Of a DNA stretch of 64,000 bases, positions 1 to 8,301 are shown piece after piece; the stretch's first letter is position 1, and every line of letters starts with the position of its first letter. The translations under genes were made by a program, and so were the position numbers. The stretch is from assembly GCA_900555635.1 (NCBI GenBank), contig USLU01000023.1, positions 1 to 64,000 of the forward strand, given 5' to 3'. Below the pieces are notes generated by a model, which ran no database searches, had not been told where the DNA came from, and worked only from the letters and a program-made list of their open reading frames with translations. The stretch is from an uncultured Bacteroides sp. (GTDB lineage: Bacteria > Bacteroidota > Bacteroidia > Bacteroidales > Bacteroidaceae).

Positions 1-67
1 AAAAATGGAAATGAGAACTAAAAGGAAGGAGTCGCATTTAAAAGTTGAATGCAGCAGCCTTTACTGC

Positions 68-102
68 AAAAAGTGCAAATACAGGTAATATTTGTGCTTT
101 TT
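68..102. terminator. stem-loop, probable bidirectional terminator
   Basis: Two 14-nt arms (68-81 and 89-102) pair with two mismatches around a 7-nt loop. The outer ends are A5 and T5, so either strand would read as stem plus T-run. It lies 40 nt past the stop of the leftward GH28-like pseudogene and probably ended that transcript. The rest of 1-143 shows no gene I can support. Confidence 0.45.
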
Positions 103-143
103 ACAGTGCAAATCATCGTTGAACAGTATCTTTCTGCCTGGCG

Positions 144-886
144 TTATTTAGTGAATGTCACTTCTTCTGTATGTTCCCCGATAAAGAAGCGTACCATATC
201 TCCCGTCTTATACCACTTGGGCTTCGAGGGCATGTCGTCATAAATCACTTCACCGTTTATCTTCAGGTTCTCGAAGCGGATGTTCTTCACTTTCCGTTCT
301 TCGTTGTAACCGGCAATGATGGACAGTTCGGCATTGGTTCCATTGTAAGTGATGTCTTTGAACAATACATTCTCAATGCCTCTACCCGGAGCTGCGCAAT
401 ACTTCTTGTTGAAGAAAATGCGAAGATTCACCAGTTGTCCCTGGCGGAAATCTTCGATGCGGATGTTCTCGAAATGAACGTTACGAACCAGGTTGTTATC
501 TCCTACATTGATGGCAAGGCAACCTTGATAATCTACTTGTTTTTCTTTATGATCGAGGATGTCGATATTGATGTAGTTGAGGTTTTCCATAATCTCATTC
601 TTCTCGGGATTTCCATGCAGACCGATAAAGATAGGGTGGGCTACATCTGCCCAAAGGGTGGAGTTTTGCATGGTGATGTTTTTGCAACCGCCATTGAAGC
701 CCATGCGAGTGGCGTAAACGGTAGTACAATCGTCGGAGTTGCGGCAGAATACACCGTCAAGGTGAAGTCTTGCTTTAATTCCACTCCTTGTGGGGCAGGG
801 TAGGTCATCAGCTGGTTTTGTGCATGTAGTATTTCGCAGAATCCGAGCAGGATGATCGAAACAATGATTAGTTTATTTAGTTTCAT
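144..886 (-). pseudogene. GH28-like beta-helix glycosidase, internally deleted
   Basis: The N-terminal part (start 886) encodes a signal peptide ending LHAQ and a short stretch, MTYPAPQG..DFTLTV, that matches the start of the mature intact paralogue at 1020-2426. The sequence then jumps directly to the paralogue's catalytic region in another frame (CRNSDDC, then WADVAHP and GLHG) and runs to a normal C-terminus ending at 144. Compared with the paralogue about 690 bp (some 230 codons) are missing and the frame is broken at about 755. The start-codon frame runs into a stop at 641. The joint sequence TTGACGGTG reads both as LTV of the upstream part and, in the other frame, as LDGV of the downstream part, which suits deletion between short repeats. 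The intact gene would have been a secreted polygalacturonase-type exo-enzyme. It diverges from the intact paralogue, with 133 bp between them. Confidence 0.8.
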
Positions 887-1000
887 TGGTAATGAGATTA
901 AGTTGTTTTTAAACAGAGTACGTTTTGCAACGAACATCCACTTAATGAAGGAATGAAATTTTGTGCAGGTACAAATTAAGTGTTTTTTGTATTACATACG

Positions 1001-1008
1001 TATCTTTG
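1001..1008 (+). promoter_or_regulatory. Bacteroides -7 box for the GH28-like gene
   Basis: TATCTTTG matches the TAnnTTTG -7 consensus. The only TTTG upstream (986-989) is too close for a standard -33 box, so the promoter looks activator-dependent. Transcription would start near 1015, a few nt before the ATG at 1020 or 14 nt before the ATG at 1029. An 8-bp inverted repeat (CACTTAAT 939-946 and ATTAAGTG 975-982) lies just upstream and might be operator half-sites. Confidence 0.4.
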
Positions 1009-1019
1009 TATATAAAACT

Positions 1020-2426
1020 ATGGAACTTATGAAACACATGTTCAGATTAATGATTGTGGTATTATTGACTTTTACCACAGGAGGAGTAAAGGCACAAATA
1101 GCAACTTATCCCGAAGGGCTGGCAACTGGAATGCCGCATAACGATGATTATACAGTCCGCGTCCGTGTACCGGGTGGGGAGTGGAAAGACTTGTTCGAGT
1201 ACAATGTGCAAGTAGATATGGATAAAGTACAGGATGCCTCGATGGTACAGTTCGATATGGGTAGCTCGGTAGAAGTAATGGTGAAAAAGAATAACGAAAC
1301 GGTACGCGAGGTGGCTATACGTCCGCTGAACAATAAAGTGGCTTATAAACAGGTAGGGAATGCCATCTTCTTCACCCTTGATAAACCTCAATACCTCTCC
1401 GTGGAGTTCAACGGTGACCGACTGCATAATCTACATCTCTTTGCCAATCCGTTGGAGACGGAGAAATATGCGCAGGAAGAAAAAGGTGTTATGTATTTTG
1501 GTCCCGGCGTACATCGTCCCAAAGATTTGCCCAACAATCAGATTCGTATACCAAGCAACACTACTGTTTATTTGGCACCGGGAGCTGTAGTCAAAGCAAA
1601 ACTTCTGGTAGATAAAGCCGAGAACGTACGTATCATCGGGCGTGGAATCTTGGATCATCCTATTCGGGGAATTGAAATAACTGATTCTAAGAATGTACTG
1701 ATAGATGGTATCACGGTAGTCAATCCCGATCATTATACTGTTTTTGGCGGCGGCTCTTCGGACATCACGATACGAAATCTGAAATCTTTCAGTTGTAAAG
1801 GCTGGAGCGATGGCATTGATATGATGTGCTGCCGCAGGGTGATGGTTGATAATGTCTTTATGCGCAATTCGGACGACTGCATCGCTCTCTATAACCATCG
1901 TTGGAACTGGTGGGGCGGCTCGGGTGATATCACGGTTCAGAACTCTGTTCTGTGGGCGGATATTGCACATCCCATTAATATAGGCGGTCATGGTGACCCT
2001 GATTCTCCGCATGGAGAAGTGATTGAGAATCTTGTTTTCCGCAATATCGATATATTGGAGCAGGATGAGGACGATGTGCCCTATCAAGGCTGTATGGCAG
2101 TGGTTTGTGGCGACAGGAATCATGTACGGAATGTTTTGTTTGAGGATATTCGTGTAGAAAGTATTCAAGAAGGGCGCCTGTTTTGTGTGAAAGTCAATTT
2201 TAATCCTAAATATGATAAACAACCCGGAAATAGTATTGACGGTATCACTTTCCGTAATATCACTTATACAGGCGTGGGCGAGAATCCTCCATTGATAGAA
2301 GGATTTGATAAGGAACGCAAAGTGAAGAATGTAACGTTTGATAATGTAGTGATTAATGGAGAGCGGATGATGGACTTGAAAGGTTGCGTGACGAATGAGT
2401 TTATTGAGGGAATAAAGATTAAATAG
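1020..2426 (+). CDS. GH28-like right-handed beta-helix glycoside hydrolase, secreted
   Basis: Secreted protein of about 468 residues with a signal peptide (ending GGVKAQ), a beta-sandwich-like N-terminal region (about 30-140) and a parallel beta-helix with repeating (N/D)xxxxNI turns. Three motifs fall in the order expected for the GH28 active site: SDGIDMM, NSDDC and GGHGDP. GH28 enzymes cleave galacturonic-acid linkages in pectins, or related alpha-linkages, by inversion. No clear RIK motif is seen, so the substrate may not be plain homogalacturonan; a GH49-like or uncharacterised helix clade is possible. It leads a tight rightward run with the GH127-type and esterase genes. I prefer the ATG at 1020 or 1029 over 963, because the upstream in-frame codons overlap the -7 box. 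The gene to its left is a broken paralogue. Confidence 0.75.
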   Translation: MELMKHMFRLMIVVLLTFTTGGVKAQIATYPEGLATGMPHNDDYTVRVRVPGGEWKDLFEYNVQVDMDKVQDASMVQFDMGSSVEVMVKKNNETVREVAIRPLNNKVAYKQVGNAIFFTLDKPQYLSVEFNGDRLHNLHLFANPLETEKYAQEEKGVMYFGPGVHRPKDLPNNQIRIPSNTTVYLAPGAVVKAKLLVDKAENVRIIGRGILDHPIRGIEITDSKNVLIDGITVVNPDHYTVFGGGSSDITIRNLKSFSCKGWSDGIDMMCCRRVMVDNVFMRNSDDCIALYNHRWNWWGGSGDITVQNSVLWADIAHPINIGGHGDPDSPHGEVIENLVFRNIDILEQDEDDVPYQGCMAVVCGDRNHVRNVLFEDIRVESIQEGRLFCVKVNFNPKYDKQPGNSIDGITFRNITYTGVGENPPLIEGFDKERKVKNVTFDNVVINGERMMDLKGCVTNEFIEGIKIK

Positions 2427-2501
2427 TATCGACATCATTCGGGCACGCTCTTTTGAGTGTTTGTACCTCAATATTCGTATTATAGATAAAATGATTGAAG
2501 G

Positions 2502-4421
2502 ATGAAAAATAGAACTATTATTGCAGCCTTATGTCTACTTGTATCTGGCACGTTGTCTGCACAATCCATTTATCCCGGTCAACATGCGGGAAAACTGAAG
2601 AAGGAAACGATTGCTCCTCTTCAAGTGAAGAGTTTTGATTTGAAGGATATTCGTTTATTGCCAAGTCGCTTTCGTGAGAATATGATGCGTGATTCGGCAT
2701 GGATGGTTTCTATTGATGTGAACCGGCTGCTACATAGCTTCCGTACCAACGCAGGTGTGTTTGCCGGACGCGAAGGCGGATATATGACAGTGAAGAAGTT
2801 GGGAGGATGGGAGTCATTGGACTGTGAATTACGTGGACATACTGCAGGACATCTTTTGTCTGCTTATGGATTAATGTATGCAGCTACCGGCAACGAAATT
2901 TTCAAATTGAAAGGAGATAGTATCGTGAATGGCTTGGCAAGTGTTCAAGAAGCTCTCGGTAACGGTTATCTCAGTGCTTTTCCCGAAGAACTGATTAACC
3001 GTAATCTGCTTGGAACCACGGTTTGGGCACCTTGGTACACACTTCACAAGCTGTTTTCGGGCTTGATAGACCAATATCTGTATGCAGATAATAAGCAGGC
3101 ATTGAATATGGTGAAGCGAATGGGTGACTGGGCATATCACAAACTGAAACCACAGACCGAAGAAACCCGTCGCAAAATGATTCGCAATGAATTTGGTGGT
3201 ATCAATGAGTCATTCTATAACCTGTATGCCATTACCGGTGATGATAACTATCGCTGGCTGGCAGAGTATTTCTATCACAATGATGTAATAGACCCTCTGA
3301 AGGAGCAAAATGATGATTTAGGTACCAAGCATACCAATACTTTTATTCCGAAAGTGATTGCTGAAGCCCGTAACTATGAGTTGACACAAAACGAAGTAAG
3401 CCGGAAATTGACTGATTTCTTTTGGCATACTATGATAAACCATCATACTTTTGCTCCCGGATGTAGCAGTCAAAAAGAACATTTCTTCGATACAGCTCAC
3501 TTCTCTAAATTCTTGAATGGCTATACAGGTGAGACTTGTTGCACCTATAACATGCTAAAACTCTCCCGTCACCTCTTCTGCTGGACGGGTGATGCGAAAG
3601 TAGCTGATTATTACGAACGGGCGCTTTATAATCATATACTTGGTCAACAAGATCCTGAATCGGGTATGGTATGTTACTTCTTGCCTTTATTGAATGGGGC
3701 GCACAAGGTTTATAGCACGAAAGAAAATTCGTTCTGGTGCTGTGTGGGCAGTGGTTTCGAAAATCATGCCAAGTATGGAGAAGCTATCTACTACCATAAT
3801 GATAAAGGCATCTATGTAAACCTCTTTATTCCTTCGGAAGTGAATTGGAAAGAAAAAGGTATGGTGCTCCGTCAGGAAACGGCTTTTCCTTCTGAAGAAA
3901 CAACAAGATTAAAAATTACTGTGGAAGAACCCTTACAAACTACTATTTATTTACGTTATCCGTCATGGAGTGGAAAGGCAATGGTGCTTATAAATGGTAA
4001 GAAAGTTGCAGTGAAGCAAAAAACGGATTCTTATATTGCTTTGACCCGTCAATGGAAGAATGGAGATTGTGTTGAGGTGACTTATCCGATGCAGGTACAT
4101 ATCGAAACTACACCTGATGATCCGAATAGGGGAGCCTTGCTGTATGGTCCGTTGGTATTGGCAGGCGAACGGGGTACGGAAAATATGAAAACTCCTGCAC
4201 CTTTTTCTAATCCTGCATTGTATAATGATTATTATACGTATGATTATCAGGTTCCGGAAGGCTTAAAGACAACATTGCAGGTGGATAGAAAGCATCCTGA
4301 ACGTATCTTAAAACGGGTTGGAAAGGATTTGAAGTTTACTACTCCTCAAGGAGATGTGATTCGTCCGTTGTATGATGTACATCGCCAGCGATATGTGGTG
4401 TATTGGAACTTGAAAGAATAG
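2502..4421 (+). CDS. GH127/GH146-type beta-L-arabinofuranosidase-like enzyme (DUF1680)
   Basis: Secreted, 639 residues, signal peptide ending LSAQ. It has the (alpha/alpha)6-barrel DUF1680 signature: CELRGHTAGHLLSAY near residue 110, GETCCTYNM around E344/C346 and FWCCVGSG with C413/C414. In characterised GH127 enzymes a Glu and three Cys bind zinc and one Cys is the nucleophile; all appear to be present. Family members remove beta-L-arabinofuranose from plant glycans, and some act on other sugars such as aceric acid of rhamnogalacturonan II. It lies 75 nt after the GH28-like gene and 7 nt before the esterase gene, so it is probably in one transcript with both. The exact sugar cannot be read from sequence. 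Confidence 0.85.
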   Translation: MKNRTIIAALCLLVSGTLSAQSIYPGQHAGKLKKETIAPLQVKSFDLKDIRLLPSRFRENMMRDSAWMVSIDVNRLLHSFRTNAGVFAGREGGYMTVKKLGGWESLDCELRGHTAGHLLSAYGLMYAATGNEIFKLKGDSIVNGLASVQEALGNGYLSAFPEELINRNLLGTTVWAPWYTLHKLFSGLIDQYLYADNKQALNMVKRMGDWAYHKLKPQTEETRRKMIRNEFGGINESFYNLYAITGDDNYRWLAEYFYHNDVIDPLKEQNDDLGTKHTNTFIPKVIAEARNYELTQNEVSRKLTDFFWHTMINHHTFAPGCSSQKEHFFDTAHFSKFLNGYTGETCCTYNMLKLSRHLFCWTGDAKVADYYERALYNHILGQQDPESGMVCYFLPLLNGAHKVYSTKENSFWCCVGSGFENHAKYGEAIYYHNDKGIYVNLFIPSEVNWKEKGMVLRQETAFPSEETTRLKITVEEPLQTTIYLRYPSWSGKAMVLINGKKVAVKQKTDSYIALTRQWKNGDCVEVTYPMQVHIETTPDDPNRGALLYGPLVLAGERGTENMKTPAPFSNPALYNDYYTYDYQVPEGLKTTLQVDRKHPERILKRVGKDLKFTTPQGDVIRPLYDVHRQRYVVYWNLKE

Positions 4422-4428
4422 AATAGAC

Positions 4429-6087
4429 ATGAAGTATCTACAAACTTATTTAATCGTATGGTTTTGCTTTACTCTTTCATTTACAAAGAGTATGGCAGCC
4501 GAGTGGCAATGGTCGGTACAATTACCTGATATCATTTCGAACGAGACAAATAACCATCCGCAGGCATTCTTATGGATTCCTTCGGATTGTAATCGGGTGA
4601 AAGCAGTAATGGTAGCTATGCACAACATGACTGAAGAAACCTTGTTTGAAAACTCGTTGTTTCGTGAGAAACTATCCGAAGCAGGCATTGCTTTGATATG
4701 GATTACCCCCGGATGGGAACAACCATGGGATGTAAGAACAGGATGCCAGGTGGCTTTTGACAAGATGATGGAAGACTTGGCTGACGTCAGTGGCTATGAG
4801 GAGTTGAAGTACGCTCCGGTTGTTCCTTTCGGACATTCCGCTATGGCTACTTTTCCGTGGAACTTTGCTGCATGGAATTCGGAACGGACCTTGGCGATTA
4901 TCTCTTTCCACGGCGATGCGCCCCGTACTAATCTTACCGGTTACGGGCGTGAAAACTTGGAGTGGGGGCGTTCTCGCAATATTGATGGAATCCCCGGATT
5001 GATGATAGAAGGAGAGTATGAATGGTGGGAAGCCCGTGTCAACCCGGCTTTGGCTTTCCGCATGATGTATCCCGAAAGTTGTATCTCTTTTCTTTGTGAT
5101 GCCGGGCGGGGGCATTTTGATATTGCTGACCGTACAGCTGCCTATATCGCCCTCTTCTTGAAGAAAGCATTGGAAACCCGTCTGCCGGAAACATCGGATT
5201 TGGATAAACCGATATCGCTGAAAAAACTGAACCCGCAGGATGGTTGGCTTGCCGAACGTTGGCGCAGGGGAGACGGAGCACAAGGAGAAAACAGAGAAGC
5301 CTCTGCCGTGAAACCACCGAAGCGCACGAAACCGGCTCCTTATAAACAATACAAAGGAGATCCGCACGATGCCTTCTGGTATTTCGACAAAGAGATGGCA
5401 GAACTGACTGAGGCCATTTATGAACAAGAGATGGATAAGCAACCGCAATACCTCGGCTTTGAGCAAGCCGGACAATTGCTCACTTATAACAAGGATTCGC
5501 ATGTACGTACAACTGCCCGTTTTCTGCCCGATGCAGATGGATTGACTTTCCGACTGAAAGCTGTTTATATGAATAGTGATTACACGGAGGAATCTGATGC
5601 GCATGCGTCTGTTCCACCTGTAATAACTCGTATCTGTGGTCCGGTTCAGAAAGTAAACGATACGACTTTCACCATCCGCTTCTATCGGATGGGAATGTAC
5701 AACAAACGTCGCACAGGTGATATCACTTTGCTGGCAAGCAGTGACGGAGATAGCCGTTACAAGAGTGCGGTTCAGGAACTCAGTTTCCGCATTCCTTACC
5801 GTCATACGGAAGGTAAACGACAGTGTATCCTGTTTTCCGGTTTGCCCGATGTAACTTTGGAAACTAAAGTGCTGCCATTGAATGCCACTTCCGATTGCAA
5901 TCTGCCTGTGTATTATTATGTAAAAGAAGGACCTGCGGAAGTTGTGGATGGTGAGCTTGTATTCACCCAAATCCCTCCCCGTAGCAAGTTTCCGTTGAAA
6001 GTAACGGTAGTGGCATGGCAATATGGTTTGGCTGGCGAAGTGCAAACGGCGGAACCTGTGGAGCGTAGTTTTTGGATTAACCGGTGA
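4429..6087 (+). CDS. secreted alpha/beta hydrolase, probable carbohydrate esterase
   Basis: 552 residues with a signal peptide (ending SMAA). Residues about 25-250 form an alpha/beta-hydrolase domain: nucleophile Ser137 in GHSAM, catalytic His229 in GRGHFD, and an acidic GEYEWWE stretch between them. Residues about 255-340 are a basic, Pro-rich linker, and about 340-552 form a beta-rich C-terminal domain that I do not recognise. Such enzymes in Bacteroides pectin loci remove acetyl, methyl or feruloyl esters to expose the backbone; the acyl group here is unknown. It starts 7 nt after the GH127-type gene, indicating co-transcription. The peptidase gene downstream has its own promoter. Confidence 0.65.
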   Translation: MKYLQTYLIVWFCFTLSFTKSMAAEWQWSVQLPDIISNETNNHPQAFLWIPSDCNRVKAVMVAMHNMTEETLFENSLFREKLSEAGIALIWITPGWEQPWDVRTGCQVAFDKMMEDLADVSGYEELKYAPVVPFGHSAMATFPWNFAAWNSERTLAIISFHGDAPRTNLTGYGRENLEWGRSRNIDGIPGLMIEGEYEWWEARVNPALAFRMMYPESCISFLCDAGRGHFDIADRTAAYIALFLKKALETRLPETSDLDKPISLKKLNPQDGWLAERWRRGDGAQGENREASAVKPPKRTKPAPYKQYKGDPHDAFWYFDKEMAELTEAIYEQEMDKQPQYLGFEQAGQLLTYNKDSHVRTTARFLPDADGLTFRLKAVYMNSDYTEESDAHASVPPVITRICGPVQKVNDTTFTIRFYRMGMYNKRRTGDITLLASSDGDSRYKSAVQELSFRIPYRHTEGKRQCILFSGLPDVTLETKVLPLNATSDCNLPVYYYVKEGPAEVVDGELVFTQIPPRSKFPLKVTVVAWQYGLAGEVQTAEPVERSFWINR

Positions 6088-6102
6088 TTTCTTTGATACC
6101 TC

Positions 6103-6134
6103 TTTGGGGACACGGCTGAATTTGCATATCTTTG
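6103..6134 (+). promoter_or_regulatory. canonical Bacteroides promoter of the M3-like peptidase
   Basis: TTTG (6103-6106), 20 nt, TATCTTTG (6127-6134). The predicted start is near 6141, about 29 nt before the ATG at 6170. This separates the peptidase from the upstream carbohydrate operon. Confidence 0.7.
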
Positions 6135-6169
6135 CTTTTAGTTAAACTTTAGATATTGTAAATACGCTT

Positions 6170-8173
6170 ATGAAGAAAAAAATTGCAAGAATCTGTATGT
6201 TATTGGCCTGTACCTTTGGGTATGCCAATGGACATGCAACAGTCGCCCCCTCTGTTGTTACAACTACTATTGAAGAGCTGTCAGCAAAAGACAATAAGAA
6301 TCAGGCTGCTATAGCCAAAGGCGTCAATCAGGTAGCCCGTTTGTGGCAATCTACCGATGGAGACGATCAAGTCTTCAAGTCATTCTGCTTAGATAATTAT
6401 ATATCCGATGCGGCAGAAAAAGAACAAGTATTCCTTAAAGTCAGCGAGTATTTGGAGGGGATTTATGGCAACTTTAACGAGATAACGCTTTGCTTGCAAC
6501 GCAATCTTCAACTGGCTACCGGCCCTTTGCACGCTATTGATGAGAAATTCGGAGCCTATAGTCCCGGATCACATCTCACAGATGACCTGTATGCTAACAA
6601 AATAGGTTTTATTATTGCCTTGAACTTTCCCAAACTTTCGTTGGAAGAAAAAGAGGCGTTGGGCAACGACCGCAAAGCTTGGGCTTATGCACGTTTGGGA
6701 GATATGTTTGTAGAACGTATTCCGGCTGCTGTAAAGCAAAGTGCTGCTGATACGGAAAGTGATGCTGATATTTATATCGCCGACTACAATATCTATATGG
6801 GGCGTCTGCTTACTCCGAAAGGAAAGACTCTCTTTCCGGCAGATATGCGGTTGCTTTGTCATTGGAATCTTCGCGACGAGATCAAAGCCAATTACAATAA
6901 AGGCAAGGAAGGACTGGAAAAGCAGCGAACTACGTATGAAGTTATGAAACGTATCATCGCACAAGATATTCCGAAAGAAGCCATCAATGCCAATCGATAT
7001 GAATGGAATCCTTACACCAACACCTTGTTTTTAGAAGGTAAGGAAGTGCAAGGAACCCCCGAAAGTCCGGCTCGTTATCAGAAGATGCTGAATAACTTCA
7101 AAGCGCAACAAAGTATTGATACCTATACGGGCAATACCTATATAGATCGTAAGTTCAACGACGATATGGAGATTGCCTTGAAGGATGTTGAAGCCTTGTT
7201 CGACCAATACCTCACCGCTCCCGAATTGAAGGAAGTGGGAAAGATTATCTCCAAACGACTGGGGCGCAAACTGGAGGCTTACGATATCTGGTATGACGGA
7301 TTCAAAGCCCGTAGCAATCTGGATGAAAATAAATTGAACGAACAGACCCGTGCCCTTTATCCTGATGCGGCTACTATGGAAAAGCAGCTTCCCGATATTC
7401 TCTGCAAACTTGGATTTGATAAGGAACGTGCCCAATACCTTGCCGATAAAATAGCTGTAGATGCTGCACGCGGTTCCGGTCATGCATGGGGAGCAGCCAT
7501 GAAAGGACAACGTTCGCGACTACGTACCCGCATTCCGGAACAAGGCATGGACTATAAAGGCTACAATATCGCCATCCATGAGTTCGGTCACAATGTGGAG
7601 CAAACTATCTCTTTATATGATGTAGATTACTTTATGATGAGTGGCGTTCCCAACACTTCCTTTACCGAGGCATTGGCCTTCGTTTTCCAGAAGCGTGATT
7701 TGGAACTGCTGGGCATTGAAGATAATAACCCCGAAAAGCTAAAGATGGACATTCTGGATAAAGCATGGAGCATGTATGAAATCTGTGGTGTGTCCATGCT
7801 CGATATAGCTGTGTGGAAATGGATGTATGCCCATCCCGATGCTACAGCTCTGCAATTGCAGGAAGCAGTGATTAGATTATCGAAAGAGGTTTGGAATAAA
7901 TATTTCGCCCCTGTATTCGGTGTGAAAGACGAAACGGTGCTGGCTATTTATTCTCACATGATTGGTTATCCGCTTTACCTATCGGCTTATGCCTTTGGGC
8001 AGATTATCGAATTCCAACTGGATAATTACCTGACAGGAAAGGACTTTGCCGCAGAAGTGAGCCGCATCTTCAAACAAGGCAAACTGACACCGAATGTATG
8101 GATAAAGCAGGCCACCGGTGATGACCTTTCTGTAGTACCGATGTTGCAGGCAGTATGGAAAGCTATTGAATAG
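6170..8173 (+). CDS. secreted M3-like zinc metallopeptidase
   Basis: 667 residues with a signal peptide (about 1-24). The zinc site is HEFGH at 470-474 with a third ligand Glu500 in FTEALAF, the spacing (second His plus 26) expected of M3 gluzincins such as oligopeptidase F and dipeptidyl carboxypeptidases. The rest is almost wholly helical, as in that clan. It probably cleaves small peptides in the periplasm. It lies among polysaccharide-degrading genes, yet a canonical promoter at 6103-6134 and a stem-loop after the stop suggest it is its own transcription unit. A peptidase here could serve glycoprotein substrates such as arabinogalactan proteins, or be unrelated cargo. Confidence 0.7.
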   Translation: MKKKIARICMLLACTFGYANGHATVAPSVVTTTIEELSAKDNKNQAAIAKGVNQVARLWQSTDGDDQVFKSFCLDNYISDAAEKEQVFLKVSEYLEGIYGNFNEITLCLQRNLQLATGPLHAIDEKFGAYSPGSHLTDDLYANKIGFIIALNFPKLSLEEKEALGNDRKAWAYARLGDMFVERIPAAVKQSAADTESDADIYIADYNIYMGRLLTPKGKTLFPADMRLLCHWNLRDEIKANYNKGKEGLEKQRTTYEVMKRIIAQDIPKEAINANRYEWNPYTNTLFLEGKEVQGTPESPARYQKMLNNFKAQQSIDTYTGNTYIDRKFNDDMEIALKDVEALFDQYLTAPELKEVGKIISKRLGRKLEAYDIWYDGFKARSNLDENKLNEQTRALYPDAATMEKQLPDILCKLGFDKERAQYLADKIAVDAARGSGHAWGAAMKGQRSRLRTRIPEQGMDYKGYNIAIHEFGHNVEQTISLYDVDYFMMSGVPNTSFTEALAFVFQKRDLELLGIEDNNPEKLKMDILDKAWSMYEICGVSMLDIAVWKWMYAHPDATALQLQEAVIRLSKEVWNKYFAPVFGVKDETVLAIYSHMIGYPLYLSAYAFGQIIEFQLDNYLTGKDFAAEVSRIFKQGKLTPNVWIKQATGDDLSVVPMLQAVWKAIE

Positions 8174-8192
8174 GAAGTCAACTTCCGTTTTT
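8173..8192 (+). terminator. short stem-loop with T-run after the peptidase gene
   Basis: GGAAGT, 2-nt loop, ACTTCC, then GTTTTT. The stem is only 6 bp, so termination may be partial. Confidence 0.35.
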
Positions 8193-8269
8193 CCGAAACG
8201 TGAGTAAAAAGCAAAGTGATTGTAAATCTAATATTTTTTCTTTTCGATTGAGTATTCATCTCTTCACAG

Positions 8270-8297
8270 TCGTATTTATAAGAAATAATAAATACGA
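8270..8297 (+). promoter_or_regulatory. perfect hairpin just before the GH97 start codon
   Basis: TCGTATTTAT (8270-8279) and ATAAATACGA (8288-8297) are exact 10-bp inverted repeats with an 8-nt loop, ending 4 nt before the ATG at 8302. In RNA this would sit over the initiation region. As DNA it could be an operator. Confidence 0.4.
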
Positions 8298-8301
8298 TAA
8301 C

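Noticed and set aside
1431..2471. Minus-strand open frame of 346 codons
   Set aside because: Antisense to the GH28-like gene, Ile/His-rich composition, no family features.
4672..6045. Long minus-strand open frame of 457 codons
   Set aside because: It lies wholly opposite the secreted esterase-like gene, has no recognisable domain and low-complexity composition; a shadow of the real gene.
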